Part shown: positions 27,247 to 35,755 of the stretch, one piece after another
Position numbering within the stretch: position 1 is the first letter of the stretch
How the letters are laid out: each line of letters begins with the position of its first letter
Source: Methanoregula boonei 6A8
GTDB lineage: Archaea > Halobacteriota > Methanomicrobia > Methanomicrobiales > Methanospirillaceae
Length of the DNA: 64,000 nucleotides
Direction: 5' to 3'
Assembly (NCBI RefSeq): GCF_000017625.1
Contig: NC_009712.1
Location: 1,488,001-1,552,000 of the forward strand
The notes under the pieces: generated by a model
What the model was told of the DNA's origin: nothing
Database searches by the model: none
Seen by the model: the letters and a program-made list of their open reading frames with translations, nothing else
Translations under genes and position numbers: made by a program

Positions 27247-27305
27247 CCCCGTTTTTCGGGGAAAAAGACCGCCCTAAGGTTCCGGCCGGGATTTTTTTGT
27301 TTTTA
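27247..27305. terminator. Bidirectional terminator region between nitroreductase and Dsr-LP genes
   Basis: A CCCCG/CGGGG hairpin with a T5 loop (27247-27261) lies downstream of the nitroreductase gene, followed by T7 and T5 runs (27292-27304) that reach the stop codon of the convergent Dsr-LP gene. Confidence 0.5.
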
Positions 27306-28208
27306 TAACGCTCGCTTGTCTGCCGGGAGATCCGGTTTTTCCGGCCCTGCCTTTGGCAGGGTTGCTGCGATCTCGTCCCGGAGCTTTTCGAACTGGATTT
27401 CATCGAGCTGTTCAGAGAGCAGCCTGCCGCTCCAGGCCCGGCGGTACACCCAGTCAACGATCCGGTCTATGGCAAAGAGGACCTGGTCCTCGGTCTCCAC
27501 GGTCAGGAGTTCCCTCCCGATTTTTGGGTGCCGGCCCCGGCGCCCGCCGACCGTGATAAGGAAATGGGTGTGGGCTTCTTTTAACAGGTTAAAGGAACAG
27601 GAGGTAACGCACATCCCGCACAGGACACACTTCTTCTCATCAAGTTCGGAGATCCCGTTGCGGATCTTTATCGCCTCTTCCTTACAGTAGTACACGCACG
27701 AGCCGCACCCGGTACAGAGCCCGGCAGTCCGGACCGGCCGGATCCTGCCTATGATCCCGATCTCGTTGAGCATCGGGCTTGTGCAGGCATTGGGGCACCC
27801 CGAGAGTGCGATGCGCATCTTTACCGGCATCGCCTTCCCAAAGAGTTTTTTGTCGATCTTCTGTGCAAGGCCAATCGTATCAATATTGGCAAACTTGCAG
27901 CGCTCGGTCCCCGGGCACGAGGTGATATTGACGATCTCGTCTTTCTCGGATCCGATCGGGGTGCCGTTTTTTTCAAGCCGGGCCGCGATCCGTTTGAGGG
28001 AAGCGGGCCGGACATGGGGAATCTCCAGGGACTGGCGTGTGGTACAGTGCACGGTTCCGGCCCCGTATTTTTTTGATATGGCGGCTATTCCCCGGATCTG
28101 TTCTGCGGTCAGGGAACCTGCCGGTGCCCGTATGCGGACGGTGATAAAACCGGGATCCCGCTCGGTGATCACGCCCCCTTTCATATGAATGCCGGACTCG
28201 GGATACAT
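27303..28208 (-). CDS. Dissimilatory sulfite reductase-like protein (Dsr-LP) with ferredoxin domain
   Basis: About 301 residues. A nitrite/sulfite reductase ferredoxin-like half (GTVHCTTRQSLEIPHV) precedes the sirohaem-4Fe-4S cysteines TSCPGTERC (C-x5-C) and SGCPNAC (C-x3-C). An inserted 2[4Fe-4S] ferredoxin (CTGCGSCVYYC and CVLCGMCVTSC) and the C-terminal reductase end follow. This is the compact Dsr-LP layout known from methanogens. Sulfite or another sulfur or nitrogen oxyanion may be the substrate. The start at 28208 lies 26 bases from a TATA box, so the message is probably leaderless. Frames extending to 28256 or starting at 28184 are alternatives. Confidence 0.9.
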   Translation of the reverse strand: MYPESGIHMKGGVITERDPGFITVRIRAPAGSLTAEQIRGIAAISKKYGAGTVHCTTRQSLEIPHVRPASLKRIAARLEKNGTPIGSEKDEIVNITSCPGTERCKFANIDTIGLAQKIDKKLFGKAMPVKMRIALSGCPNACTSPMLNEIGIIGRIRPVRTAGLCTGCGSCVYYCKEEAIKIRNGISELDEKKCVLCGMCVTSCSFNLLKEAHTHFLITVGGRRGRHPKIGRELLTVETEDQVLFAIDRIVDWVYRRAWSGRLLSEQLDEIQFEKLRDEIAATLPKAGPEKPDLPADKRAL

Positions 28209-28228
28209 CGTCAGTACTACGACGGGGA

Positions 28229-28238
28229 ATATAATTAA
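28229..28238 (-). promoter_or_regulatory. TATA box of the Dsr-LP gene
   Basis: TTAATTATAT on the minus strand is centred 26 bases before the ATG at 28208. The spacing fits transcription starting at or next to the start codon. Confidence 0.5.
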
Positions 28239-28436
28239 GCGTGAGGTTTGTGACACTAAATGCTGACTGACGAAAATATACGATCAAATATACCAGTAAA
28301 CAACCAGTCCTGCTCCGGCCTATCCGGAAGGTGCGCGACTGTGCAGACGGGGATCCCTCCGCCCGGCGGCGAATTTCCTGACGGGAGGCAAAAATCTAAA
28401 AAAGAAAAAAGAGTCCAGGATTACCCGGATGCGGAT

Positions 28437-28751
28437 CTACTTTTTCTGCCCTGCAGATTTTTCGATCTCCGCCTTTGCCTTTTCTACTTCAGATTTGGCT
28501 TTGGCAAGGATATCGTCAAAGGATTTCTGCACATGCGCTGTTGTGTCCTTCACGGTATTCTCGATATGCTTCTTGCCCTCATCGGTCGTGACAAGATCGC
28601 GGGTGACCTTTGCGAAATCATCCATGGCAGAGATCACCGACTTTGTTGCGGAGGCGAGGCGGACATCAATCGGGTGTTCCTCATTTTTGGGGGCCGGGAC
28701 AGGGTCATCCACCCAGAGCCCCTTTTCAAAGTGCCCTTTCTTTTCGGTCAT
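28437..28751 (-). CDS. Small helical protein of unknown function
   Basis: About 104 residues starting MTEKKGHFEKG. It has a short N-terminal segment with prolines, then long amphipathic helices rich in Lys, Glu and Ala (DILAKAKSEVEKAKAEIEKS) that should form a coiled coil. There is no signal or membrane segment. I do not recognise a family; it superficially resembles phasin-like proteins. It is transcribed alone, between the divergent Dsr-LP promoter and a small zinc-ribbon gene. Confidence 0.65.
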   Translation of the reverse strand: MTEKKGHFEKGLWVDDPVPAPKNEEHPIDVRLASATKSVISAMDDFAKVTRDLVTTDEGKKHIENTVKDTTAHVQKSFDDILAKAKSEVEKAKAEIEKSAGQKK

Positions 28752-28908
28752 GGTACTCACGAGATCCTGTTTTATCATTGGTAGACAGTGATACTACAAA
28801 AGGCTTCCACACGGGCAGGACACCCCGGAAAAAGAGCCATCCAGTAAAGAGAAGTGTGACGGAGGGACACGGATTTCCCTGCCGTTTCACAAACAAAAAA
28901 AATGCCGG

Positions 28909-29106
28909 TTACTTATGAAAGCAGGGCGTTGAGATGGTTGAACGCTTCCTGCAGTGCCGGCAGGTGGAATCCCGGGAGGCCTTGAAAAACTCTCCCGGGG
29001 TCCGGTTGATAATGACATTGTCTGCATAACATGAGGGACAGGTCCAACGGATGATATATCCTGAGGGGGTTCCCGCAACTACTGGTTTTAATGATTGGTT
29101 AGCCAT
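28909..29106 (-). CDS. Small zinc-ribbon protein
   Basis: A 65-residue protein with two CxxC knuckles, CPSC at about 24-27 and CRHC at about 49-52, spaced as in a rubredoxin-like zinc ribbon. It is basic in the second half. The size and paired knuckles support a real gene, possibly a nucleic-acid-binding or regulatory protein. A TATA-like TTTTTATATGC lies upstream on the opposite side of the ATG (29116-29125). Specific function unknown. Confidence 0.6.
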   Translation of the reverse strand: MANQSLKPVVAGTPSGYIIRWTCPSCYADNVIINRTPGEFFKASRDSTCRHCRKRSTISTPCFHK

Positions 29107-29956
29107 TGTTTACTCTTTTTATATGCTGGTTCGACCGGGGAAAAGATACCTCACCCGGGTTTTACTGGATCAATACTACAAAAAAGGTTTCATGAGGGGA
29201 GGTCATGGATCGCAGGGTTAGACAATCATTATTGAGCGCGATCGTATGTATGCCCAAAACCGTTTGTGTATATAATAACAGGTTGTCCGAGAATATAACC
29301 TCATGTAAGAGAACAACACAAATCCGGAGCAGATTCTGCGCATGCCCTCGCATCTGCGGTTAACGGGACGAACGGAAATACCGGGAACAGGGCCGACCTT
29401 TAACGGGACAGACCACTCTTGCACAGGGATAAAAAAACGTGGTGCGAGGGAAAAGCCGACAGGGATTCTTACGCGAAGCTCCCGAAAAACAAAACCGGAC
29501 ATTTTCCGGAGGGTCTGGGGAACGGTCATTTGTAAAAACGCCCGCTTCCTTTCCGAACAAGAAGGCGGAAGCATCTGCCCATACTCCAGTTGCGAGGGCA
29601 GCCGCTCTGCTAACGGCAGGAATTTCTGCTGCTTTCCAGAAGACCCATGAAGCCGGGCAGGTGCGGACGTCCTCGCAGAATATACGGAGGCAGGGATATG
29701 CCAAAAATCCCATAATACAAAATACCCTCCCGCAAAACTCCATAAATACGTTGTCTGGTGCAGTTTTTTTTTGCAGCAATCTCACGAGGCCCGGCGGGAT
29801 GGCAGGCCAGGGGTACAACCTGCCCGGAGATATTCCCCGGTTACCGGTGCATGCGAAAAGATACCGGCGAAGTCCGATACGCATAACGCCGGCGATTTTC
29901 ATGGTCTCAATAGTACTAACCTGCAGGTTCAATCATTTCACGCGGACCATCTGAAG
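29107..29956. other. Gene-poor interval
   Basis: About 850 bases in which only overlapping, low-complexity frames exist on both strands (the largest, 29360-29932 minus and 29439-29954 plus, lie antisense to each other). None has a credible ribosome site or recognisable domain. I see no RNA gene in it. Confidence 0.4.
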
Positions 29957-29997
29957 ATTATATAGGCACATGCCCGAAAGATACGTGCCAACAGGAG
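29957..29997 (+). promoter_or_regulatory. Promoter and ribosome site of a small membrane-protein gene
   Basis: ATTATATAGG (29957-29966) is a TATA box. Transcription ~25 bases later would give a ~20-base leader containing AGGAG (29993-29997), 10 bases before the ATG at 30008. Confidence 0.5.
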
Positions 29998-30007
29998 TTC
30001 ATCTGAT

Positions 30008-30184
30008 ATGAATGTACAAATAATAAAAACTGAACCGGGCGTACATCGACAGACAATAAACGAGCTGGAGATTGTCATTGGCGGAATACTATGGTTTGCG
30101 GTACTCCTTGCCGGTTTTACCACGCTGACAGTTATCGGAGGTTGCCTGTATCTTGCATTCCTCGGAAGCAGGATGTATTTCTAG
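30008..30184 (+). CDS. Small single-pass membrane protein
   Basis: A 58-residue frame that is too short for usual gene calls but well framed by a TATA box and AGGAG. The N-terminus is hydrophilic (MNVQIIKTEPGVHRQTINE); residues ~22-52 form one long or two short hydrophobic helices (GGILWFAVLLAGFTTL, VIGGCLYLAFLG) and the end is GSRMYF. Function unknown; it could be a small subunit or a regulator of a membrane protein. Confidence 0.55.
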   Translation: MNVQIIKTEPGVHRQTINELEIVIGGILWFAVLLAGFTTLTVIGGCLYLAFLGSRMYF

Positions 30185-30702
30185 ACCGTGAGGGAGGATA
30201 TATCTCCCCATTCCGGGACCCGAAAAAAGCCCGTAAAACCGTCCGATTGTTCCCCAAAAAAATCCGGGCCGATATATAGCCCGGTTTTAAAAAATACGCC
30301 AAAATTGAGCCCCATATAATGCCCATAATCGGTTATAGAGCCCCCAAAAACGGCCTCTTTTTCCGGGATCGAACGAAAACCCATATGAGGTGAGATCAGG
30401 GCAGGAAAGGGCCTTTATGAGCCTCATTAAAATCGTCCGTTTTCAAAAATACGGTTAATTTGGGCCCTGATTTAAACGGAGCCCGATACGGGCTCCGATA
30501 GGATCAAAATGTAACCATCCGGGCTCAATACGGGCCCGGATTAGTGTAGGTCTTGAAGGGGTTCCTGTAGGCAGGAACGATCATCCCGGCCATGCACTGT
30601 TGTGCCTGACAAAAGTGAAGTCAGGAGGCAACCCCGGCTAAAAGAATACAAAGAGAAATATGGCCTGATGGTTTTTCATGGCGGAATTTTTTTCGTGGTA
30701 TA
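30185..30702. other. Non-coding stretch with repeated GC-rich hairpins
   Basis: About 520 bases with no gene. AT-rich sequence is punctuated by many GGGCC/GAGCCC words, including a perfect 9-bp hairpin CGGAGCCCG/CGGGCTCCG with a 3-base loop (30477-30497) and an 8-bp hairpin ATCCGGGC/GCCCGGAT (30517-30541). See the finding on this region. Confidence 0.45.
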
Positions 30703-32751
30703 TCATGAGTAAAACGCTTTTACGCGGTCAAACGACATCCCCGGGGTTATTTTGGATCCATACATCAACCCGACAGCTTTCCAGTCTAAATCACTTAATT
30801 GTGTTGTGTTATCAGACCCGGAGTAGAAAATACTATCCGGATAGTCTGTGGTTTCACCCACAAAACCTAATTCCGACAACACACCTCTCATAATCCAATG
30901 TTTTCTCTGGTCACCATTAAAATCAGAATTAATATACAAGAGATTTTCATTCAGGTACGGAGTTACCAGATTACCCTTAATATACGTAATGACCCCCGTA
31001 TCTGAGATAGTGGGAGTTAACGCGGAAGCATTAGAGTCCATAATATTGTCCATTGCAGTTCCCGGCAAAAAAGTTATTTTTATAGTTGCTATATCGCTCG
31101 TTTTATCAAATGTAAATTTGTTCGTGCGTGAGACGTTATTAAACTGGGCCTCGAACTGATCGATTGTTGCGGTATCATTATCATCGTACGCCCCCTTAAT
31201 GGCGAGACTGATACGTGTTTCATCAGGCTTTTCAATGATGGTATTGTCAGGACCAAATGCAATATTCATGAAAAACTTGTTGATAACTGCGGAAGACAAT
31301 ACCGTATTTGTTGTCAGGGACTGATTCTTAAGATTTGTCTTAGTGGATACATTGCTTCTCATACTTGTACTGACAGTACCCAGGCTATTTGTTGGCGGGT
31401 GCTCAGGAATGGTATCTTTTACCAAATCATTTTTAGAGGACAGCGAAAAATTTTTCTGAAGACCCAGGGGATTAGATACATTACTATTCATTTCTGTACC
31501 GGTATGATTCATGATGTTTACCGGGTTCCAGATTCCAAATACAGGCACTATTGCAACTGCAAGCAGGATAAAAATGAGAAAAACTGCAGCCAGGAGAGGA
31601 TAACGGGATTTTCCGGGTTTCAGGATCGCGGAATAGTAGGGATTGGTCTTTTTTTCCGGTAAAACCACGAGACTTTGTAACGTATCACTTACATCAATTT
31701 CAAATGTGCGGGAATGCTTTTCCCGGGATTTATGGGGATATCCAAACGTTTGTCCGGAGGGAGTGGTTGCTTTGGAATTGCGGGATGTGACTGATTGTAA
31801 ATCAAACGGGGAAATCGCAGCACTTTTGGGAAGTCCGGGATCTGAGACCGTTTCGTAGTATCTTCCATCTACGTCGCTACCGGAGATTGATTTCAGCGCT
31901 TCGAAGAGATCACTGCTGCTGGTGTCTAAATCTGAAGCCACATCCGGCAAATAGGGCGTTTTGTTTAAAATTGATTCGAATTCAGCAAGTTCACTTTCCC
32001 GGACATATCGTTCAAAGGTTGACTGGATCTCCGCAGATCCTGTGCCGGGATTAAGATAAGAGACTGCTGCAGATCCAAGGAGGAATGTGGAATTCCAATC
32101 GATTCTCTGATCGGTTGACACCAGGTTAAACTTTCGCACGACACGTATTATTTCCTGAAGAACCGGTTCCCAGCCGATATCGGGACCCAGTCGTGTCCGG
32201 ATAATTTTTGCTATAACGGGCGCAACCGCATCTATTTTTTTCCTGTCATATTCGTTGATTGCAGAAATATATGCACTTTTTGCATTTTCTTCCTTTTCGA
32301 TGATCTTTGAGAACGTTGCCAGGATCAGATAATAATTGGATATGATCCCCGTTTTCTGTATAAGGAGGTATATTTTCTCAAAATCTTCAATAAGGAACAA
32401 TAGATCCCTGCATACCTGGAATCGGGAAAGATCTGTTGAAGGATTGTTTTTTCCAAAAAAATTCTGATCCTCCTGTAACTCGTCACACTTTTGCGAAAAA
32501 AAGGTAAAAATTTCTTCAAGATCATGTTCCCTTACCGGAAGCTTGTTTTTTTCAAATAGTTCAAGGAATAAATGAATCGATCGTTTTCTGGTTGTGTTGT
32601 AAACGGTATAGTAGCGAAAGCAGTAATTATGGTATATCTGATAATCAGATTCCCTGAACTGAACCCAGATTTTTTCCATATCCTGTGCTTTGCTCCTTAA
32701 ATCATCATCCAACACGCCGGCCCGAGGTATATACTTACCCGGGTATTGCAT
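30703..32751 (-). CDS. Membrane protein with DUF2927-like extracellular domain
   Basis: A 682-residue protein. The ~390-residue N-terminal part is helical, soluble and not recognised. One transmembrane helix (LLAAVFLIFILLAVAIVPVF) follows, then a Ser/Thr/Asn-rich linker and a C-terminal exported domain of ~190 residues ending in HWIMRGVLSELGFVGETTDY and YPDSIFYS, which resembles DUF2927. That family relates to zincin-like peptidases, but the expected glutamate pair after His is absent here (H-W-I-M-R), so the domain may be inactive. The gene is visibly more AT-rich than its neighbours. It follows the M64/response-regulator pair. Confidence 0.6.
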   Translation of the reverse strand: MQYPGKYIPRAGVLDDDLRSKAQDMEKIWVQFRESDYQIYHNYCFRYYTVYNTTRKRSIHLFLELFEKNKLPVREHDLEEIFTFFSQKCDELQEDQNFFGKNNPSTDLSRFQVCRDLLFLIEDFEKIYLLIQKTGIISNYYLILATFSKIIEKEENAKSAYISAINEYDRKKIDAVAPVIAKIIRTRLGPDIGWEPVLQEIIRVVRKFNLVSTDQRIDWNSTFLLGSAAVSYLNPGTGSAEIQSTFERYVRESELAEFESILNKTPYLPDVASDLDTSSSDLFEALKSISGSDVDGRYYETVSDPGLPKSAAISPFDLQSVTSRNSKATTPSGQTFGYPHKSREKHSRTFEIDVSDTLQSLVVLPEKKTNPYYSAILKPGKSRYPLLAAVFLIFILLAVAIVPVFGIWNPVNIMNHTGTEMNSNVSNPLGLQKNFSLSSKNDLVKDTIPEHPPTNSLGTVSTSMRSNVSTKTNLKNQSLTTNTVLSSAVINKFFMNIAFGPDNTIIEKPDETRISLAIKGAYDDNDTATIDQFEAQFNNVSRTNKFTFDKTSDIATIKITFLPGTAMDNIMDSNASALTPTISDTGVITYIKGNLVTPYLNENLLYINSDFNGDQRKHWIMRGVLSELGFVGETTDYPDSIFYSGSDNTTQLSDLDWKAVGLMYGSKITPGMSFDRVKAFYS

Positions 32752-32986
32752 TTCTTGGAGCAGTTATTGCAACGAGATTCTCCCACGAGAAGCAAAAAAC
32801 AGATTAATGAGATGCTATGTATTTCCCGAAGCAAAAAATGACTCCCGGTCATGAGAATTTTCCCCATCAGCAGTTTCAAAAACAATAAAAATAGTGGATA
32901 ATAAGATCGAACAATTACCAGATAGAAGCATAAAATACATCCGATTACCGAATCCTGAACGAATTAAAAAAAAATGGAGGGTGCTC

Positions 32987-34267
32987 TCACTGGTCTGCAC
33001 CTGAACCAAGACTCCTCTCAATCTGTTTGAGCCGGTGCTCCTGATCCCGTATTTTCCTTTCCGCATTCTTAATGGCAATTCCTATCTCGCTTTCGGGCTC
33101 CGGAGTATCTGTGTCCAGATGATAGGTCCTGACAAGGAGGTCCCATAATCGTTTATTGACATCTACAACCCGGGTAAGACGGGCATGTTCACAGAGTTTA
33201 TCCCGATCGATACCGGCTCTTTTTGCAGCGGCAATTTTCTCCTCGATCATCTGCCGTCGCCCAAATACATGCGTTATTGCATCCACCAGCCCCTCGCGGG
33301 TTACCGGTTTCAAGACATAATCTTCAATGCATATTGCATAATTTTCAACATCCTTTGGCGTAAGCCGCAGTGCCGTGAGCATGATAACCGGGATGCCCCG
33401 GGTTGCCGTGTTTTTCTTGATCTCCCTGATGGTTTCCCATCCGTCCATTGGTTCCATACCGATATCAAGCAGGATGAGATCGGGGACTGCAGATGCGAGT
33501 TGCTTAAGGCACTCCCCACCGCTCGTGGCGGTCCGGGTGGTATATCCTTCTATTTTGAGGAGTCCATCAACCACGTCGATAATATCCTGGTCGTCATCAA
33601 CTATGAGAACACTTTTGGGTCTCACCCGCAGGTACCGGATATACACAAATATCCCCGCAAAGAGGAGCATAGCCCCGGATCCTATGACCAGTATTCCCCA
33701 GAGTTGCCCGTACATCGATGCATCAGATCCCGGCAAACTGGCCCGGGGCGGATTTACATTTACCGGCGCTTTTGATTCGAACGATGCAGGATTATCGGGA
33801 TCATTTGGGTAATCCGCAAAGAATGAATCGATTTGGGGTTTTAAGTCCACCGAGGCGAGGAGCGCTCCTCCTGCAGGATTATACAGCATGAACCCGGTAA
33901 CGTTCCGGTCGAACGGGAAGGTGACGACAAAATCTGTTGAATTCCGGCGATCCACAACGCCCAGGATCTGGCCGTCTGAGCTTCTGAAATCCCCGTACTG
34001 GACTCTCGGGTCCCAGACTGTGAACGTTTTCACAATTGAACCATTGGCAGCGACCAGTTCCGCTCTGAAGCCCGGCTGCGCAGGGAAGAGATTCGATGCG
34101 GAGCCGTAATATATTCCCGTGGAGTTTGTGGTGAAGTTCCCATTGTCGATATTCATATGGAGACTTACGTATTTGTCGTACTGGGGAGAGTCGGCTGCAA
34201 CAATACCGGTGAGAACGGGAAGGAGAAGACACAGACAGATAATTGTGAATCCGGATAAAGATTTCAT
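32987..34267 (-). CDS. Membrane-anchored response regulator with exported sensor domain
   Basis: A 426-residue protein. It has a signal peptide (residues 1-25), an exported beta-rich domain (~26-185), one transmembrane helix (GILVIGSGAMLLFAGIFVYI, ~191-210), then a cytoplasmic receiver domain (LIVDDDQD, phospho-acceptor Asp268 in LLLDIGMEPMDG, Lys in VLKPVT) and a C-terminal coiled coil of ~90 residues. A receiver behind a transmembrane exported domain is uncommon. Its start overlaps the stop of the M64-type peptidase gene (ATGA), so the two are translationally coupled. Confidence 0.85.
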   Translation of the reverse strand: MKSLSGFTIICLCLLLPVLTGIVAADSPQYDKYVSLHMNIDNGNFTTNSTGIYYGSASNLFPAQPGFRAELVAANGSIVKTFTVWDPRVQYGDFRSSDGQILGVVDRRNSTDFVVTFPFDRNVTGFMLYNPAGGALLASVDLKPQIDSFFADYPNDPDNPASFESKAPVNVNPPRASLPGSDASMYGQLWGILVIGSGAMLLFAGIFVYIRYLRVRPKSVLIVDDDQDIIDVVDGLLKIEGYTTRTATSGGECLKQLASAVPDLILLDIGMEPMDGWETIREIKKNTATRGIPVIMLTALRLTPKDVENYAICIEDYVLKPVTREGLVDAITHVFGRRQMIEEKIAAAKRAGIDRDKLCEHARLTRVVDVNKRLWDLLVRTYHLDTDTPEPESEIGIAIKNAERKIRDQEHRLKQIERSLGSGADQ

Positions 34268-35442
34268 GCAGCTGTCCCCCAGATATTGATATTATTGAAG
34301 ACATACGTCATCCGCTGGGTTGAGGCCTTCCCGAACGTCCCGCTGTACCCTTCGTGCATAATATCCGGATCGGGGTCCCATCGCCAGAATGGCTTTGTAC
34401 AGGACGCCGGATCCGCAGCCTCGATCTGCCGGCATGCTGAAGGGTCCCAGGAATTGTTTATTGCATCCGCTACACAGCTCTCCTGTGACGACCACACATT
34501 CGGATGAGGATCGTTCTGCCAATACAATGTGTCGCCGCAGTAGGTGTCGACAAGGCCGAAGATCGCATGACCGATCTCATGCTGGAAGAGGACGTTCTGG
34601 TTGTCAGGGGTTTTCATCCAGCTCCTGCCTGAGCCGTGATTGACACAGCCCTCCGGCTCGTCCGATGTACCGGCATCCGTGGCTGAATAGGGGGGATACA
34701 GGATTATGACGACATCCGCAAAGGGTACCGTTTCCCAGAATGTATCCGGAACACTCCCTGAGCACCCGTCAAAGGCGTCTGCGAACTGTGACGAGTCATA
34801 ATAATAATAGATATTGAACCGGTTCCGGTAGTCGGAGGGGATAGGGTTAGTTGTATCGGTAACCGTGTCAAGGGTGAAAAGTGACTCATTAACGATCCCG
34901 TTGACATCCGTTACGAATGCACTTCTGTTCGTGACATACGGAGTTGTAGTAATTTTTTCCTGGTCAGCATAATCGTACGTAGTCCCCGAGGGGATAAACA
35001 CGATATCGATCTTCGTATCATGGGAGCCGGCTACCTGAATGGGAACGAGCAGTTGGGACTGCAGTCCGATCCTGACCGGTGAATCGGATGGGACAACCAC
35101 GCTTTGCGTATAATCCAGGTATCCGGATTTTGATACCCGGATGGTATGCCGGCCTTTTGATACCGGGCCGAGTTCCAGGATCCCCGTTGTTCCCTGATCG
35201 GATGTAGAACCGTCGTATCCGCCATCGAGGTACACAGAAACGTTTCCAAGAGGCTCCCCTGAAGGCACATCAACCGTTAACAGCGAAAGATCGTATCCCG
35301 AGGGAGATTTTTGGATTCCACCAGCAGGAGTTGTCATTGTCGGGGCACCGGCATTCATGTACATCATTATTCCAGCGAGTACTGCCACGATCCCGATTGA
35401 AAGGATTCCACAAAGGATCAGGATCTGCTGGCTGCGATTCAT
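34264..35442 (-). CDS. Exported M64-type metallopeptidase with PEGA domain
   Basis: A 392-residue protein. An N-terminal transmembrane helix (ILILCGILSIGIVAVLAGIMMYM) anchors it outside the cell. A PEGA-like domain (~50-125, NVSVYLDGGYDGSTSDQG, KGRHTIRVSKSGYLDYTQ) precedes a metallopeptidase domain like the IgA peptidase M64 family: DIVFIPSGTTY, DVVIILY and the zinc motif HEIGHAIFGLVDTY with His288, Glu289 and His292. It likely cleaves surface or external proteins. It is co-transcribed with the membrane-anchored response regulator. Confidence 0.82.
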   Translation of the reverse strand: MNRSQQILILCGILSIGIVAVLAGIMMYMNAGAPTMTTPAGGIQKSPSGYDLSLLTVDVPSGEPLGNVSVYLDGGYDGSTSDQGTTGILELGPVSKGRHTIRVSKSGYLDYTQSVVVPSDSPVRIGLQSQLLVPIQVAGSHDTKIDIVFIPSGTTYDYADQEKITTTPYVTNRSAFVTDVNGIVNESLFTLDTVTDTTNPIPSDYRNRFNIYYYYDSSQFADAFDGCSGSVPDTFWETVPFADVVIILYPPYSATDAGTSDEPEGCVNHGSGRSWMKTPDNQNVLFQHEIGHAIFGLVDTYCGDTLYWQNDPHPNVWSSQESCVADAINNSWDPSACRQIEAADPASCTKPFWRWDPDPDIMHEGYSGTFGKASTQRMTYVFNNINIWGTAA

Positions 35443-35755
35443 GGTGTTCGTTCACTTCAGGTTATGGGATAGTATGCGTTATGTGTGTTCTTTCATCCGC
35501 AATCCACGGTCGAAGGTCTCCCCGAACTGATCCGGGTTCTCATTTGCCGGAAATTCTCTCATTATCTTTGGAAAGGTTCTTTTTTAGAGGGGGTTTCCCT
35601 GACAGATTACATCCGTTTTTCAGTACGACAAAAAGGTACTTCATCGGAATGAACCGGGTTGGACTGATATCGGGAATCTCTTACGAGGGCATTTCTGTTT
35701 TTCCTCAACCGAAGGGACTAAAAAAAAGTGCGCCTGAGAAGAGGAGTTAATCTCT
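35443..35755. other. Intergenic region between adhesin end and peptidase start
   Basis: About 313 bases holding the minus-strand promoter of the peptidase gene and the region downstream of the DUF3494 gene. A 139-residue plus-strand frame crossing it is mostly antisense to the peptidase gene and is not supported. Confidence 0.4.

Noticed and set aside
29360-29954. 190- and 171-residue overlapping frames on opposite strands in a gap
   Set aside because: They are antisense to each other, have no RBS or domain and contain low-quality residue mixes; neither was called.
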